From NCBI GenBank assembly GCA_015068135.1, contig SVLB01000020.1:1-46681 (forward strand): a stretch of 46,681 nt of DNA, read 5' to 3'. Shown piece by piece: positions 1 to 7,572 of the stretch. Source of the stretch: Oscillospiraceae bacterium. GTDB taxonomy: Bacteria > Bacillota > Clostridia > Oscillospirales > Oscillospiraceae. The position numbers and the translations under genes are program-made. The stretch's first letter is position 1. Every line of letters starts with the position of its first letter. The notes beneath the pieces are model-generated. The model worked only from the letters and a program-made list of their open reading frames with translations, had not been told where the DNA came from and made no database searches.

Positions 1-198
1 AGCGTCATTGCGAGGCCACTTGTGGCCGTGGCAATCCGTTCTTCTTAAGACCCAGAAAGGCTTGCTGCGCAAGATATTTTGACTTACTGCGCAAACCGGG
101 ATCGTTCGTACCTATGTACGCCGACGAGTCCGGTTTGCTTGTCTTTGCGGCTCCTTTGACCTCTGCCAGCTTGTCAAAAAAGAATTTTTTGACAAGCT
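1..198. repeat. Dispersed repeat, left copy (also at 46506-46681)
   Basis: A segment of about 180-200 bp that recurs in the same orientation at the far right end of the window with only scattered differences. It begins with the conserved end AGCGTCATTGCGAG, has a short GGCCAC/GTGGCC hairpin, then GTGGCAATCCGTTCTT, and later an imperfect hairpin around the motif CCGGTTTGC. It ends in a perfect 14-bp palindrome (168-181 paired with 185-198, loop GAA). No reading frame in it resembles a protein. The short outer motif also occurs at 2878-2928 and 20511-20560, so it belongs to a larger family. Its nature (MITE-like or REP-like element) is inference. Confidence 0.8.
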
Positions 199-199
199 G

Positions 200-246
200 A
201 AAAAACCTGCCTGAAAATGCATCCGCATTTTCAGGCAGGTTTTTTA
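200..246 (-). terminator. Rho-independent terminator of the CE-repeat gene
   Basis: A perfect 15-bp stem (206-220 with 225-239, loop ATCC) is flanked by an A-run on the left and a T-run on the right. It can work in both directions. It sits just past the stop of the minus-strand gene at 260 and also closes off the repeat to its left. Confidence 0.85.
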
Positions 247-259
247 TGTTTGTAAGAAA

Positions 260-526
260 TTAGCCGACGAAATCGGTCTCCTCTGCGACGGGAGCCTCGG
301 TGGTCTCCTCAACGGCCTCTTCAGCGGCTTCCTCAGCGCACTCGCACTCCTCGCACTCGCACTCTTCGCAGTCGCACTCCTCGCACTCGCACTCGGGCTT
401 GGAGCACTTCAGCAGCTTCTTGGCCCAGGAAACGATCTTGTCACCGTAGGTGGCAATCACGTATACGGTACCGGCAACGGCAACGATGGCGCCCAGGATC
501 TTAACAATGGTACTGGTGTTCTTCAT
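260..526 (-). CDS. Small membrane protein with Cys-Glu repeat tail
   Basis: An 88-residue protein of unknown function. Residues 7-27 form one hydrophobic span, followed by a short basic stretch (KKLLK). Residues 41-63 hold nine cysteines at 41, 46, 48, 51, 53, 56, 58, 61 and 63, set in a CEC/EEC/CDC repeat. The tail, residues 64-88, is Glu/Ala/Thr-rich. The start is fixed by CGGAGG eight to nine bases upstream of ATG; the gene has its own promoter and terminator and so is monocistronic. The spacing of Cys and Glu suggests a metal- or redox-active segment next to the membrane, but that is inference. I do not recognise a named family. The reading frame is supported by its regulatory signals and by the in-frame repeat. 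Confidence 0.75.
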   Translation of the reverse strand: MKNTSTIVKILGAIVAVAGTVYVIATYGDKIVSWAKKLLKCSKPECECEECDCEECECEECECAEEAAEEAVEETTEAPVAEETDFVG

Positions 527-566
527 AATCAGTTCCTCCGTTTCAGTATTTAGGATTTATACTACC

Positions 567-595
567 AGTATAACCAAGGGAAAGGAAAAATGCAA
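567..595 (-). promoter_or_regulatory. Promoter of the CE-repeat gene
   Basis: On the minus strand: TTGCAT (590-595), a 17-bp spacer, then TATACT (567-572). It lies about 40 bases upstream of the ATG at 526. Confidence 0.6.
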
Positions 596-632
596 TAGAA
601 AAAACGAAATTCAACCAAAATTTACAAATCCT

Positions 633-1406
633 TTATGGATGGTAGCCATACAGACCCCGGATACTGACTTCCCCGGAGCTGACGGTTTTTTCCTGCCCAT
701 CCGGGGTCTTCACGGTCAGGGCGCCGGCATCGTCCACAGAAATCGCCTCTGCTAAATACGTGCGGTCTGCCTGCAGCACCTGAACGGGCTTTCCCAAAGT
801 AACGCACAACCTGCGATATTGGTCCATATCCCCAAAGGGAAGGGGCATCCGGGAAATACAGTCGATCATGGCTGCGGCAAGGGCAGCCGGGGAGATGGCG
901 TTTCCGGTCTGCATGAGCAGGGAAGTGGCAAGGCTCTGCAGCTCCGGGGGGAAATCCTCCGGTTTTTGCAGACAGTTGACGCCGATCCCCACAATGGCGA
1001 AATCCACATCCCCGGTCTTAGGGGCGATGGACAGCTCGCACAGAATGCCGCCCAGCTTTTTACCGTCTACGACCATGTCGTTGATCCATTTCAGTCCCGG
1101 TTCCAGTCTGCTGACCTGCCTTACAGCCTCACAGGCGGCAACGCCTACGGCACAGGTCAGGTTCATCAGCTGTGCAGGGGGGCAGTGGGGTCGTAGAACA
1201 ACGGAAAGATACATTCCCAACCCGGAAGGGGAGGAGAAGCTTCTCCCCATTCGTCCCCGACCCTGACTTTGGGCTTTGGCGAATACGCAGGTCCCGTGGG
1301 GGGCTCCGTTCTGTGCCAAAGCCTTGGCCTTGGTGTTGGTGGAATCCAGGGTATCATAGCAGTGAAGCTGATTTACCCAGGGATGGCTCGATGGAAGCGC
1401 TATCAT
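633..1406 (-). CDS. birA: Biotin--[acetyl-CoA carboxylase] ligase, catalytic type
   Basis: About 257 residues. It activates biotin with ATP and transfers it to the lysine of biotin carboxyl carrier domains. The biotinyl-AMP loop GRGRMGRSFSSPSG and the motif KWINDMVVDGKKLGGIL are clear family signatures; the usual KWPND has Ile in place of Pro. The protein starts almost directly at the catalytic domain, so the N-terminal winged helix that makes some BirA proteins repressors is absent: this is a ligase only. I chose ATG at 1406, one base past the TGA of the upstream gene, rather than the in-frame TTG at 1415, because AAGGA lies about 11 bases before the ATG and only 2 before the TTG. It is cotranscribed with the E2-like membrane protein. 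Confidence 0.93.
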   Translation of the reverse strand: MIALPSSHPWVNQLHCYDTLDSTNTKAKALAQNGAPHGTCVFAKAQSQGRGRMGRSFSSPSGLGMYLSVVLRPHCPPAQLMNLTCAVGVAACEAVRQVSRLEPGLKWINDMVVDGKKLGGILCELSIAPKTGDVDFAIVGIGVNCLQKPEDFPPELQSLATSLLMQTGNAISPAALAAAMIDCISRMPLPFGDMDQYRRLCVTLGKPVQVLQADRTYLAEAISVDDAGALTVKTPDGQEKTVSSGEVSIRGLYGYHP

Positions 1407-1407
1407 A

Positions 1408-2814
1408 TCAGTCAATATCCTTCAAAACCTCTGTAGGAGGCAGATCCAGCCCATCGGGACGGGTGACCACGTGCTTGTAATGCTTGAAGAAGGCGGCATA
1501 ATAGAAGCCGTCCACAATGCGCTCGTCTGTGGTGATCTTCAGATCCACAAACTTCTTGGTGATCACGGTGCCGTCGTCCTGGACCTCGTTGACCCGGCGC
1601 TTGCGGCCAATGGCACAGAAAACAGGCAGATTGCCGAAATTGTACAGATGATGGTAGATGGGAGGAATGCCTAAGCTTCCCATAGAGGTGAAGAATACAC
1701 TTCCGTGGAAGGGGCTGACCTCCAGCAGGAACTTGGGAAGCAGACCGAAATAATCTAGGGTCTTGAGAAGCCACACGGCAAACTTCAGAAACACGCCGGG
1801 GATCAAGGTCAAAGCACCTGCAGTGTTGTCAAAGCTGGAATCCAAGGCGGAGGTGTTTTTGACCTTCTCGATCTCGGTATTCAGCTTGTTGTAAACATCG
1901 ACAGCGGTGTCATAGGGGGTCAGATGGACTTTGATCACCGTATCCGGGGCCTCGGTGGTCATTTCCTTTTTTACCACCATGCAGAACTGGATATCATTAC
2001 CCCGGGAATAGACCTTCTGACCGGAAAGGAACCGGTTGATGGCAGGGAATTTGGCAACGGCGCGGCAATAGCTGGCCAGCATCACATGGAGAATGCCGAA
2101 ATCCGTATAGCCCTCCCGGCGCTTTTGGCGGATGTAGCGCTCCACACCGGTGACTTCAATGGAGTCAGCAATGAGATTGCTGGCATCCTGCCGATCCACC
2201 ATGATATAGGGGGAAACCTGGGCCATGGCGGGCAGGGTCCGCACCCGGCGGCCGTCGGAACGGTCGCCCCAGGTGGCGTGATAGGCACCGTCTGTGTGTA
2301 CATGGATCGCAAGCAGTGCCAGCTCAATGCCCAGGATCATTGCCCCATCGGGGATCAGACAGGTAAATTCCCCGGCGTACAATGCACTCCGACCCAGGTA
2401 GCCCTGGGCGACCAAGGGTGCGGCGATCAGGGGCAGAACGAACCAGCAAAGGGCATTTTTGCCGGAGATGTACAAGCTGTAAAGACTGGCGATCAGAAGC
2501 ATGGAAAGGCAGAAAAGCACCGTGATCATGGTCTGATAACCGCCATAGCTATAGTGGCTGAAATGGAAAGCGTAGTAGATGCACACCAGCCAAATGGGAA
2601 TGGCAGTCTTATACAGCCGCTCCCGACCGGAAAAGAGAAGGTTCCCGGCAAATACCAGACAAGCTGCGATAGGCAGAACGATTTGACTCCACAGATCGGC
2701 TCCTTTCAGACCGATAAACAAAACGCGGGTCACTGCCGAGCCTGCCAGGCAAAGGATCGCCAGCCAAATAAGCGGGCTTTTGGGGTTCACGTAAAGATGT
2801 TTTTTGTTTTTCAT
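1408..2814 (-). CDS. Membrane protein with inactive-looking E2 acyltransferase domain
   Basis: 468 residues. The first 170 or so contain five to six hydrophobic spans (about 14-34, 41-61, 70-85, 93-113, 120-138, 152-170). From about residue 190 the protein resembles the catalytic domain of 2-oxo acid dehydrogenase E2 (the chloramphenicol acetyltransferase fold): FTSMGSLGI, a YNFG.LPVF.AIG segment and the C-terminal motif DERIVDG. In active E2 and CAT enzymes that motif is DHRxxDG and the His is the general base; here the position is Glu431. There is no lipoyl domain and no E1 or E3 gene nearby. From memory, a clostridial branch of E2-like proteins shares the Glu, so it may be a family trait rather than decay. 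Function is unknown; a role in acyl transfer or lipid or envelope handling would be a guess. Confidence 0.7.
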   Translation of the reverse strand: MKNKKHLYVNPKSPLIWLAILCLAGSAVTRVLFIGLKGADLWSQIVLPIAACLVFAGNLLFSGRERLYKTAIPIWLVCIYYAFHFSHYSYGGYQTMITVLFCLSMLLIASLYSLYISGKNALCWFVLPLIAAPLVAQGYLGRSALYAGEFTCLIPDGAMILGIELALLAIHVHTDGAYHATWGDRSDGRRVRTLPAMAQVSPYIMVDRQDASNLIADSIEVTGVERYIRQKRREGYTDFGILHVMLASYCRAVAKFPAINRFLSGQKVYSRGNDIQFCMVVKKEMTTEAPDTVIKVHLTPYDTAVDVYNKLNTEIEKVKNTSALDSSFDNTAGALTLIPGVFLKFAVWLLKTLDYFGLLPKFLLEVSPFHGSVFFTSMGSLGIPPIYHHLYNFGNLPVFCAIGRKRRVNEVQDDGTVITKKFVDLKITTDERIVDGFYYAAFFKHYKHVVTRPDGLDLPPTEVLKDID

Positions 2815-2823
2815 AACACCGTA

Positions 2824-2852
2824 ATTATAACAAAACTACAAACAAATAGCAA
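2824..2852 (-). promoter_or_regulatory. Promoter of the E2-like/birA operon
   Basis: On the minus strand: TTGCTA (2847-2852), 17-bp spacer, TATAAT (2824-2829), directly before the ATG at 2814. The leader would be very short, only a few bases, so the exact start point is uncertain. Confidence 0.5.
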
Positions 2853-2877
2853 CAAAAATATTACGAATATGGCAACA

Positions 2878-2928
2878 GAGAACGGATTGCCACGACCAGT
2901 TTGCGATACTCCTCGCAATGACGCTCAG
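2878..2928 (-). repeat. Short member of the GTCATTGCGA repeat family (reversed)
   Basis: Read on the minus strand it begins GAGCGTCATTGCGAG and ends GTGGCAATCCGTTCTC, the same outer motifs as the window-end repeat, with a different middle. It sits in the gap between two minus-strand transcription units. Confidence 0.75.
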
Positions 2929-2984
2929 AAGATCCGGCATTTTTATAGCAATGACAGCTTCATTTATAATTTCTAATTTATAAC

Positions 2985-3842
2985 TTATAATTCTTTAATG
3001 TGTTCCGGGGTGGTGCCGCAGCAGCCGCCAAGAATTTGTGCGCCCATGGCTTTGCAGTCGGCAAGGATCCTGCCGAATTCCGCAGGCCCCATGGGGTACT
3101 GGGCAATGCCGTCGTCGCCGATCACGGGATTTCCCGCATTGGGCTTGCAGACGACAGGGCATTTCACTCCCCGGCGCAGCTTGCTTACCAGGGCTGGGGT
3201 CATGGCATCTGCGGCAACGCAGTTGAAGCCCACGGCGGCGGCACCGGCTTTTTCCAGCTCCTGCAATACGGGCAGAGCATCCCGTCCGGAAAACAGAGCC
3301 CCATCGGATTGCATGGTAAAGGTATAGATCACTGTGTCGGCACCCTCCAGCTCGGCGGCGGTAAGGATGGCCTCCGCCTCTGTGGGATACATCAGGGTCT
3401 CAGCGGCCAAAAAGTCGGCACCGCCGTCAATAAGCCCCCGGATCTGACGCCGGTAGTTTTCTACCAGGATATCAAAATTGGCCTCGTCCCAGCTGTCCAC
3501 ATACACAGCCAGGGTGGTCAGATCACCACCCACCAAAAGGTCAGGGGCTACGGATTTGGAAAGGGCCACCAATTGGGCGTTGACCTTTTCGGTTTGAGCC
3601 TCCAGCCCCACCCGGGCCAGGGCAATGGGCTGGGCCTGGAAGGTGGGGGCATAGACCGCCATGGAACCGGCTTCGCAGTAAGCCCGTTGCAGGGCGATCA
3701 GCTTGTCGGGGTTTTCCAGCACCCAGCTTTCGGTACAGCAGCCCCGGGGCATACCGGCCTTTTGCAGATTGGAGCCGGTGGCACCGTCCAGGATCAGGGG
3801 CTTTTGCGCCAAAATGGCATGAAATTGTTCTTTTGTGAGCAT
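2985..3842 (-). CDS. Homocysteine S-methyltransferase (MetH N-domain type)
   Basis: 285 residues. Members of this family move a methyl group to homocysteine to make methionine, using a zinc-bound thiolate. The fold is recognisable from the start motif LILDGATGSNLQ and from the three zinc cysteines, Cys208 (GFNC) and Cys274/Cys275 (GGCCGT). It matches the first domain of cobalamin-dependent MetH; the folate, cobalamin and activation domains are missing, and no partner subunit lies next to it. MetF and MetV homologues lie 18 kb away in this window. The methyl donor could be a corrinoid protein encoded elsewhere or S-methylmethionine; the sequence does not decide. I chose ATG at 3842 because AGGTGG lies five bases upstream; the in-frame GTG at 3851 lies inside that site. 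Confidence 0.9.
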   Translation of the reverse strand: MLTKEQFHAILAQKPLILDGATGSNLQKAGMPRGCCTESWVLENPDKLIALQRAYCEAGSMAVYAPTFQAQPIALARVGLEAQTEKVNAQLVALSKSVAPDLLVGGDLTTLAVYVDSWDEANFDILVENYRRQIRGLIDGGADFLAAETLMYPTEAEAILTAAELEGADTVIYTFTMQSDGALFSGRDALPVLQELEKAGAAAVGFNCVAADAMTPALVSKLRRGVKCPVVCKPNAGNPVIGDDGIAQYPMGPAEFGRILADCKAMGAQILGGCCGTTPEHIKEL

Positions 3843-3879
3843 AGGATCCACCTGCGTTTCAAATTATCATTTTTTGTTT

Positions 3880-3908
3880 ATTATACCTGCCGCCGGGCAA
3901 TAATGCAA
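3880..3908 (-). promoter_or_regulatory. Promoter of the homocysteine methyltransferase gene
   Basis: On the minus strand: TTGCAT (3903-3908), 17-bp spacer, TATAAT (3880-3885). It lies back to back with the plus-strand promoter at 3916-3944, the two -35 boxes being seven bases apart. Confidence 0.7.
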
Positions 3909-3915
3909 CTAAAGA

Positions 3916-3944
3916 TTGACTGCCGTGGAATAATTTGGTATCAT
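3916..3944 (+). promoter_or_regulatory. Promoter of the M29 aminopeptidase gene
   Basis: TTGACT (3916-3921), 17-bp spacer, TATCAT (3939-3944), about 30 bases upstream of the start codon. Confidence 0.7.
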
Positions 3945-3975
3945 AGAGGAAATTTGACAATAAGGAGACTTTACC

Positions 3976-5199
3976 ATGAAAAAGACTGTTTTAAGAGAAT
4001 ACGCCAAGCTGATCGTTAAGTGCGGCCTGAATATTCAGAAGGGGCAGGATGTCCTTGTGTATGCCGACCTGGATCAGCCTGAGTTTGTGCAGATGGTGGT
4101 GGAGGAGGCCTATAAGCTGAAGGCCCGCCAGGTCACCGTCCACTGGAACTATCAGCCCCTGGACAAGGTCCATAACCGGTACCAGACGGTCAAGACCATG
4201 TCTGAGGTACCCCAGTGGGCCAAGGAGCGTCAGCAGTACTACTGCGATACCCTGCCTGCCCGTCTGCACATCATTTCCGAGGATCCCGATGGCCTCAAGG
4301 GCATGAATATGCAGAAGGTCGCCAAGGCGAGAAAGGTGACCTATCCCATCTTAAAGCCCTATATCGATGCCCGTGAGGGCAAGCAGCAGTGGTGCATTGC
4401 CGCGGTTCCCGGTAAGGCCTGGGCAAAGAAGGTATTCCCCGGACTGCGTACCAGTGCCGCTGTGGAGAAGCTTTGGGAAGCCATTCTCTATACCTCCCGG
4501 GTCAATGAGGATCCCATCGCCGCCTGGGAAAAGCACAATGCCGACCTGAAGGCCCGTTGCGACTACCTGAATGCTTTGGGTATCGAAAGCCTGCACTACA
4601 CCGCCGAAAACGGCACCGACCTGACCGTGGGCATGATCCCCGAGGGTCGCTTCGGTGGCGGCGGCGATACCAGCCTGCAGGGTATTTACTTTAACCCCAA
4701 TATTCCCACCGAGGAGTGCTTTATCTCTCCCATGAAGGGTAAGGCAGAGGGCATCGTCTATTCCACCAAGCCCTTGAGCTACCAGGGCCAGCTGATCGAG
4801 AACTTCTCCATGCGCTTTGAAAACGGCAAGGTGGTTGAGGCCAAGGCAGAAAAGGGTGAGGAGCTGCTCAACACCCTCATCAATATGGACGAGGGTGCCG
4901 CCTACCTGGGCGAGTGTGCCCTGGTTCCCCAGCAGAGCCCCATTTGCCAGAGCGGCATTCTGTTCTATAATACCCTGTTCGATGAAAATGCCGCCTGCCA
5001 CCTGGCGATCGGCATGGGCTTCCCCGATACCATCGACAACTATCAGAACCGTACCCTGGAGGAGTGCAGAGCCCTGGGCATCAACGACTCCATGATCCAC
5101 GAGGACTTTATGATCGGCTGTGATACCATGAATATCGATGCCACCACCCGTGACGGCAAGGTCGTTCCCATTTTCCGTAACGGTAACTGGGCATTCTGA
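3976..5199 (+). CDS. M29 family metallo-aminopeptidase (AmpS/PepS type)
   Basis: 407 residues, the normal size for family M29. These cytoplasmic dimeric enzymes remove N-terminal residues from peptides using two metal ions. The N-terminal half (about 1-190) has the family's nucleotide-like fold with YPILKPYID. The C-terminal half carries the metal-binding segments: the Glu of IPTEEC, the Glu of LGECALVP, the His/Tyr region HLAIGMGF, and His-Asp in MIHEDFMIG. AAGGAG precedes the ATG by nine bases. It is preceded by its own promoter and followed by a promoter for rpmE, so it is probably monocistronic. Confidence 0.92.
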   Translation: MKKTVLREYAKLIVKCGLNIQKGQDVLVYADLDQPEFVQMVVEEAYKLKARQVTVHWNYQPLDKVHNRYQTVKTMSEVPQWAKERQQYYCDTLPARLHIISEDPDGLKGMNMQKVAKARKVTYPILKPYIDAREGKQQWCIAAVPGKAWAKKVFPGLRTSAAVEKLWEAILYTSRVNEDPIAAWEKHNADLKARCDYLNALGIESLHYTAENGTDLTVGMIPEGRFGGGGDTSLQGIYFNPNIPTEECFISPMKGKAEGIVYSTKPLSYQGQLIENFSMRFENGKVVEAKAEKGEELLNTLINMDEGAAYLGECALVPQQSPICQSGILFYNTLFDENAACHLAIGMGFPDTIDNYQNRTLEECRALGINDSMIHEDFMIGCDTMNIDATTRDGKVVPIFRNGNWAF

Positions 5200-5228
5200 A
5201 ATAAATCGAAAAAAATCTAAAAAAACAC

Positions 5229-5257
5229 TTGCATTTATTCCAAGACTGTGATATTAT
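5229..5257 (+). promoter_or_regulatory. Promoter of rpmE
   Basis: TTGCAT (5229-5234), 17-bp spacer, TATTAT (5252-5257). A six-base inverted repeat CCCAGC (5260-5265) / GCTGGG (5277-5282) follows at once, so the messenger would begin in or just before a hairpin. A ribosomal protein leader is possible but not shown. Confidence 0.65.
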
Positions 5258-5323
5258 ATCCCAGCGATTAACGATTGCTGGGGCAATTATGCCCTTTTAT
5301 CATGGAAGAAAGAGGTGAACGTA

Positions 5324-5524
5324 ATGAGAGAAGGCATCCATCCCAACTATGAGCAGACCACCATCCGCTGCGCTTGTGGTAACGTGTTTACTACCGGCTC
5401 CACCAAGAAGGACATCCGTGTTGAAATCTGCTCCAAGTGCCACCCTTTCTATACCGGCAAGCAGAAGCTGGTTGACACCGGTGGACGTGTTGACCGTTTC
5501 AACAAGAGATTCAACCTGAAGTAA
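5324..5524 (+). CDS. rpmE: 50S ribosomal protein L31, zinc form
   Basis: 66 residues. It bridges the two ribosomal subunits. Cys16, Cys18, Cys36 and Cys39 (CAC and CSKC) make it the zinc-binding C+ form, and the ending [14 protein letters not shown] is typical. I chose ATG at 5324 with AGAGGTG upstream; the in-frame GTG at 5315 is part of the ribosome site. The gene stands alone between its promoter and a strong terminator. Confidence 0.97.
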   Translation: MREGIHPNYEQTTIRCACGNVFTTGSTKKDIRVEICSKCHPFYTGKQKLVDTGGRVDRFNKRFNLK

Positions 5525-5529
5525 TTAAG

Positions 5530-5566
5530 AAAACCTCACCGAGATTTTTCGGTGAGGTTTTTTTAT
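5530..5566 (+). terminator. Terminator after rpmE
   Basis: An 11-bp stem (5532-5542 with 5549-5559) followed by a run of eight T's. Confidence 0.92.
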
Positions 5567-5587
5567 GCCCTTTCCTGCAAATAACAG

Positions 5588-5616
5588 TTGTCTAAGGAGA
5601 AAAAATGTGGTATAGT
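5588..5616 (+). promoter_or_regulatory. Promoter of hflX operon
   Basis: TTGTCT (5588-5593), 17-bp spacer, TATAGT (5611-5616), about 30 bases before the start of hflX. Confidence 0.65.
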
Positions 5617-5645
5617 ATCATGTGATAAAATATAATGGAGGCACT

Positions 5646-6908
5646 ATGGAAACGACCTTTGAGACCAAGCAGGATCGGGCAGTTTTGGTGGGACTGAATG
5701 CCGATTGCTTTACCCAGGCTCAGACCGCAACAGACGAGACCCTGGAGGAGCTGGAGGCTCTTTTGGAAACCGCCGGTGGCTTTTGCACCGGTAAGGTCCT
5801 GCAAAACCGCCATACCCCCGATGCTCATAGCTTCATCGGTGAGGGCAAGGCACAGGAAGTCAAAATGCTTGCCGAGTTTACAGAAGCGACCATGGTGGTG
5901 TTTGATAACGAGCTGTCTCCGGGGCATATCCGGGCCCTGGAGGAGATCCTGGAGCTTCCGGTGCTGGACAGAAGCGCACTGATCCTGGATATTTTTGCCC
6001 AGCGGGCCAAGACCCGGGAGGGCAGACTTCAGGTAGAACTTGCCCAGTATAAGTATCTTTTGCCCCGGCTGGCAGGTATGGGCAAGAGCCTTTCCCGGCA
6101 GGGCGGCGGCATCGGTACCCGTGGCCCCGGTGAGACCAAGCTGGAATCGGACCGCCGGCATATCCGGGAGCGGATCAGCCGCCTGGAGACGGAGCTTGCC
6201 CAGGTGCGGCAGGTCCGCGGGGTCCAGCGCCAGCGCAGAATGAAAAACTCCGTCCCGGTGGTTGCCATCGTCGGTTATACCAACGCGGGAAAATCTACGC
6301 TCCTCAATCAGCTGACCGATGCGGGGATCCCTGCCAACAACCGGCTGTTTGATACCCTGGATACCACATCCCGTCTTCTGACGGTGTCCGATAACCTGGA
6401 TGTGGTGCTGTCGGATACAGTGGGCTTTATCGCCAAGCTTCCCCACCATTTGGTAGATGCCTTCCGGGCGACCCTGGAAGAATTGGAATATGCCGATTTA
6501 CTGCTTCATGTGATCGATTCGGCAGACCCCAACCGGGAGGAGCATATTGCCGTGGTGGAGGGCCTGATCGCCAAGCTTGCCAAGCCGGAGACACCGGTAT
6601 TGCGCTGCTATAACAAAGCGGATCTTGTTGAGCCGGAGGATATTCCCATCGGGCAGGATGTGGTAAAGATGTCTGCCCGGAACGGCACCGGTATGGAAGA
6701 ACTCCTGTCTGCCATTGAAAGGGCTCTGGGCCATGCCCGGCATCATGTGGTGGTGGAGCTGCCCTATTCCATGGGCGGCATGGTGGATACCCTCCATAAA
6801 AATGCCCAGGTTTTGCAAGTAGAGTACGGGCAGGGGATCCGGGTGGAGACCATTGTGGATCCTATTTTGTACGGACGGCTGAAAGAATATCTGATCGAGG
6901 AGAAATGA
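5646..6908 (+). CDS. hflX: GTPase HflX, ribosome-splitting factor
   Basis: 420 residues. HflX binds the 50S subunit and splits or rescues stalled ribosomes, especially after stress. An N-terminal HflX domain (about 10-200) with the basic segment GGGIGTRGPGETKLE precedes the G domain: P-loop GYTNAGKS near 210-217, DTVGF as switch II, NKAD as the base-recognition motif. The C-terminal 60 residues form the usual small domain. ATG at 5646 was chosen because GGAGG lies five bases upstream; the earlier in-frame Met lacks a site. The stop overlaps the start of the yigZ-like gene by four bases, so the two are translationally coupled. Confidence 0.95.
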   Translation: METTFETKQDRAVLVGLNADCFTQAQTATDETLEELEALLETAGGFCTGKVLQNRHTPDAHSFIGEGKAQEVKMLAEFTEATMVVFDNELSPGHIRALEEILELPVLDRSALILDIFAQRAKTREGRLQVELAQYKYLLPRLAGMGKSLSRQGGGIGTRGPGETKLESDRRHIRERISRLETELAQVRQVRGVQRQRRMKNSVPVVAIVGYTNAGKSTLLNQLTDAGIPANNRLFDTLDTTSRLLTVSDNLDVVLSDTVGFIAKLPHHLVDAFRATLEELEYADLLLHVIDSADPNREEHIAVVEGLIAKLAKPETPVLRCYNKADLVEPEDIPIGQDVVKMSARNGTGMEELLSAIERALGHARHHVVVELPYSMGGMVDTLHKNAQVLQVEYGQGIRVETIVDPILYGRLKEYLIEEK

Positions 6909-7534
6909 CCGTGGACGAATACCTGGTCCCAACCGCCTTCGGAGAGGATGAATTTATAGAGAAGAAATCCCGCTTTATCGGCAGAGTTTGGCCGGTGGAG
7001 ACCGAAGAGGAGGCGCTGGAAAAGATCCAGCAAATGAAAAAACAGCATTACGATGCCACCCATAACTGCTGGGCCTATGTGATCCGGGACGGGGCTATGC
7101 GCTTTTCCGATGACGGAGAGCCGGGCGGTACAGCGGGAAATCCCATGATGCAGGTGCTGCAAAAAGAGGGGCTTTTCAACGTGGTGTGCGTGGTCACCCG
7201 TTATTTTGGCGGTGTGCTTTTGGGGGCGGGCGGCTTGGTCCGTGCCTATACCAAGGGCGCCAAGATCGCCGTGAATGCGGCGGGAAAGAGCATGAAACGG
7301 GTGTGGACGGTGCTGTATCTGCCCTGCCCCTACACCTATTACGAGCGCATGAAGCTGGAGATCGCCGCCTTTGAGGGCGTGATCCGGGATACCCAGTTTG
7401 CCGCGGAGGTGGAGTTGGAGGTTTTGGTGGCAGAGGGAAAGACCCAGGCCTTTTTGGACAGCGTCACCGATATGACCGCCGGTACAGTAGAAGCCCTGGA
7501 GATCGGCAAAGAATACCGGGCATTTCCTGTTTAG
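6905..7534 (+). CDS. YigZ/IMPACT family protein
   Basis: 209 residues. The family has an N-terminal ribosomal-S5-like domain and a C-terminal ferredoxin-like domain related to EF-G domain V; in eukaryotes the relative IMPACT regulates translation, while the bacterial role is poorly defined. The signature block FSDDGEPGGTAGNPM and VTRYFGGVLLGAGGLVRAY is plain at residues 59-115. It starts with an ATGA overlap on hflX and so is part of that operon. Confidence 0.93.
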   Translation: MTVDEYLVPTAFGEDEFIEKKSRFIGRVWPVETEEEALEKIQQMKKQHYDATHNCWAYVIRDGAMRFSDDGEPGGTAGNPMMQVLQKEGLFNVVCVVTRYFGGVLLGAGGLVRAYTKGAKIAVNAAGKSMKRVWTVLYLPCPYTYYERMKLEIAAFEGVIRDTQFAAEVELEVLVAEGKTQAFLDSVTDMTAGTVEALEIGKEYRAFPV

Positions 7535-7572
7535 CGGATGATACATTTGTTACTAACAAGGAGGCTGTGCGG

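Noticed and set aside
260..526. Metallothionein
   Set aside because: The Cys-rich tail is short and joined to a membrane span and a Glu-rich end; the known metallothionein patterns are not matched, so only a general metal-binding idea is kept.
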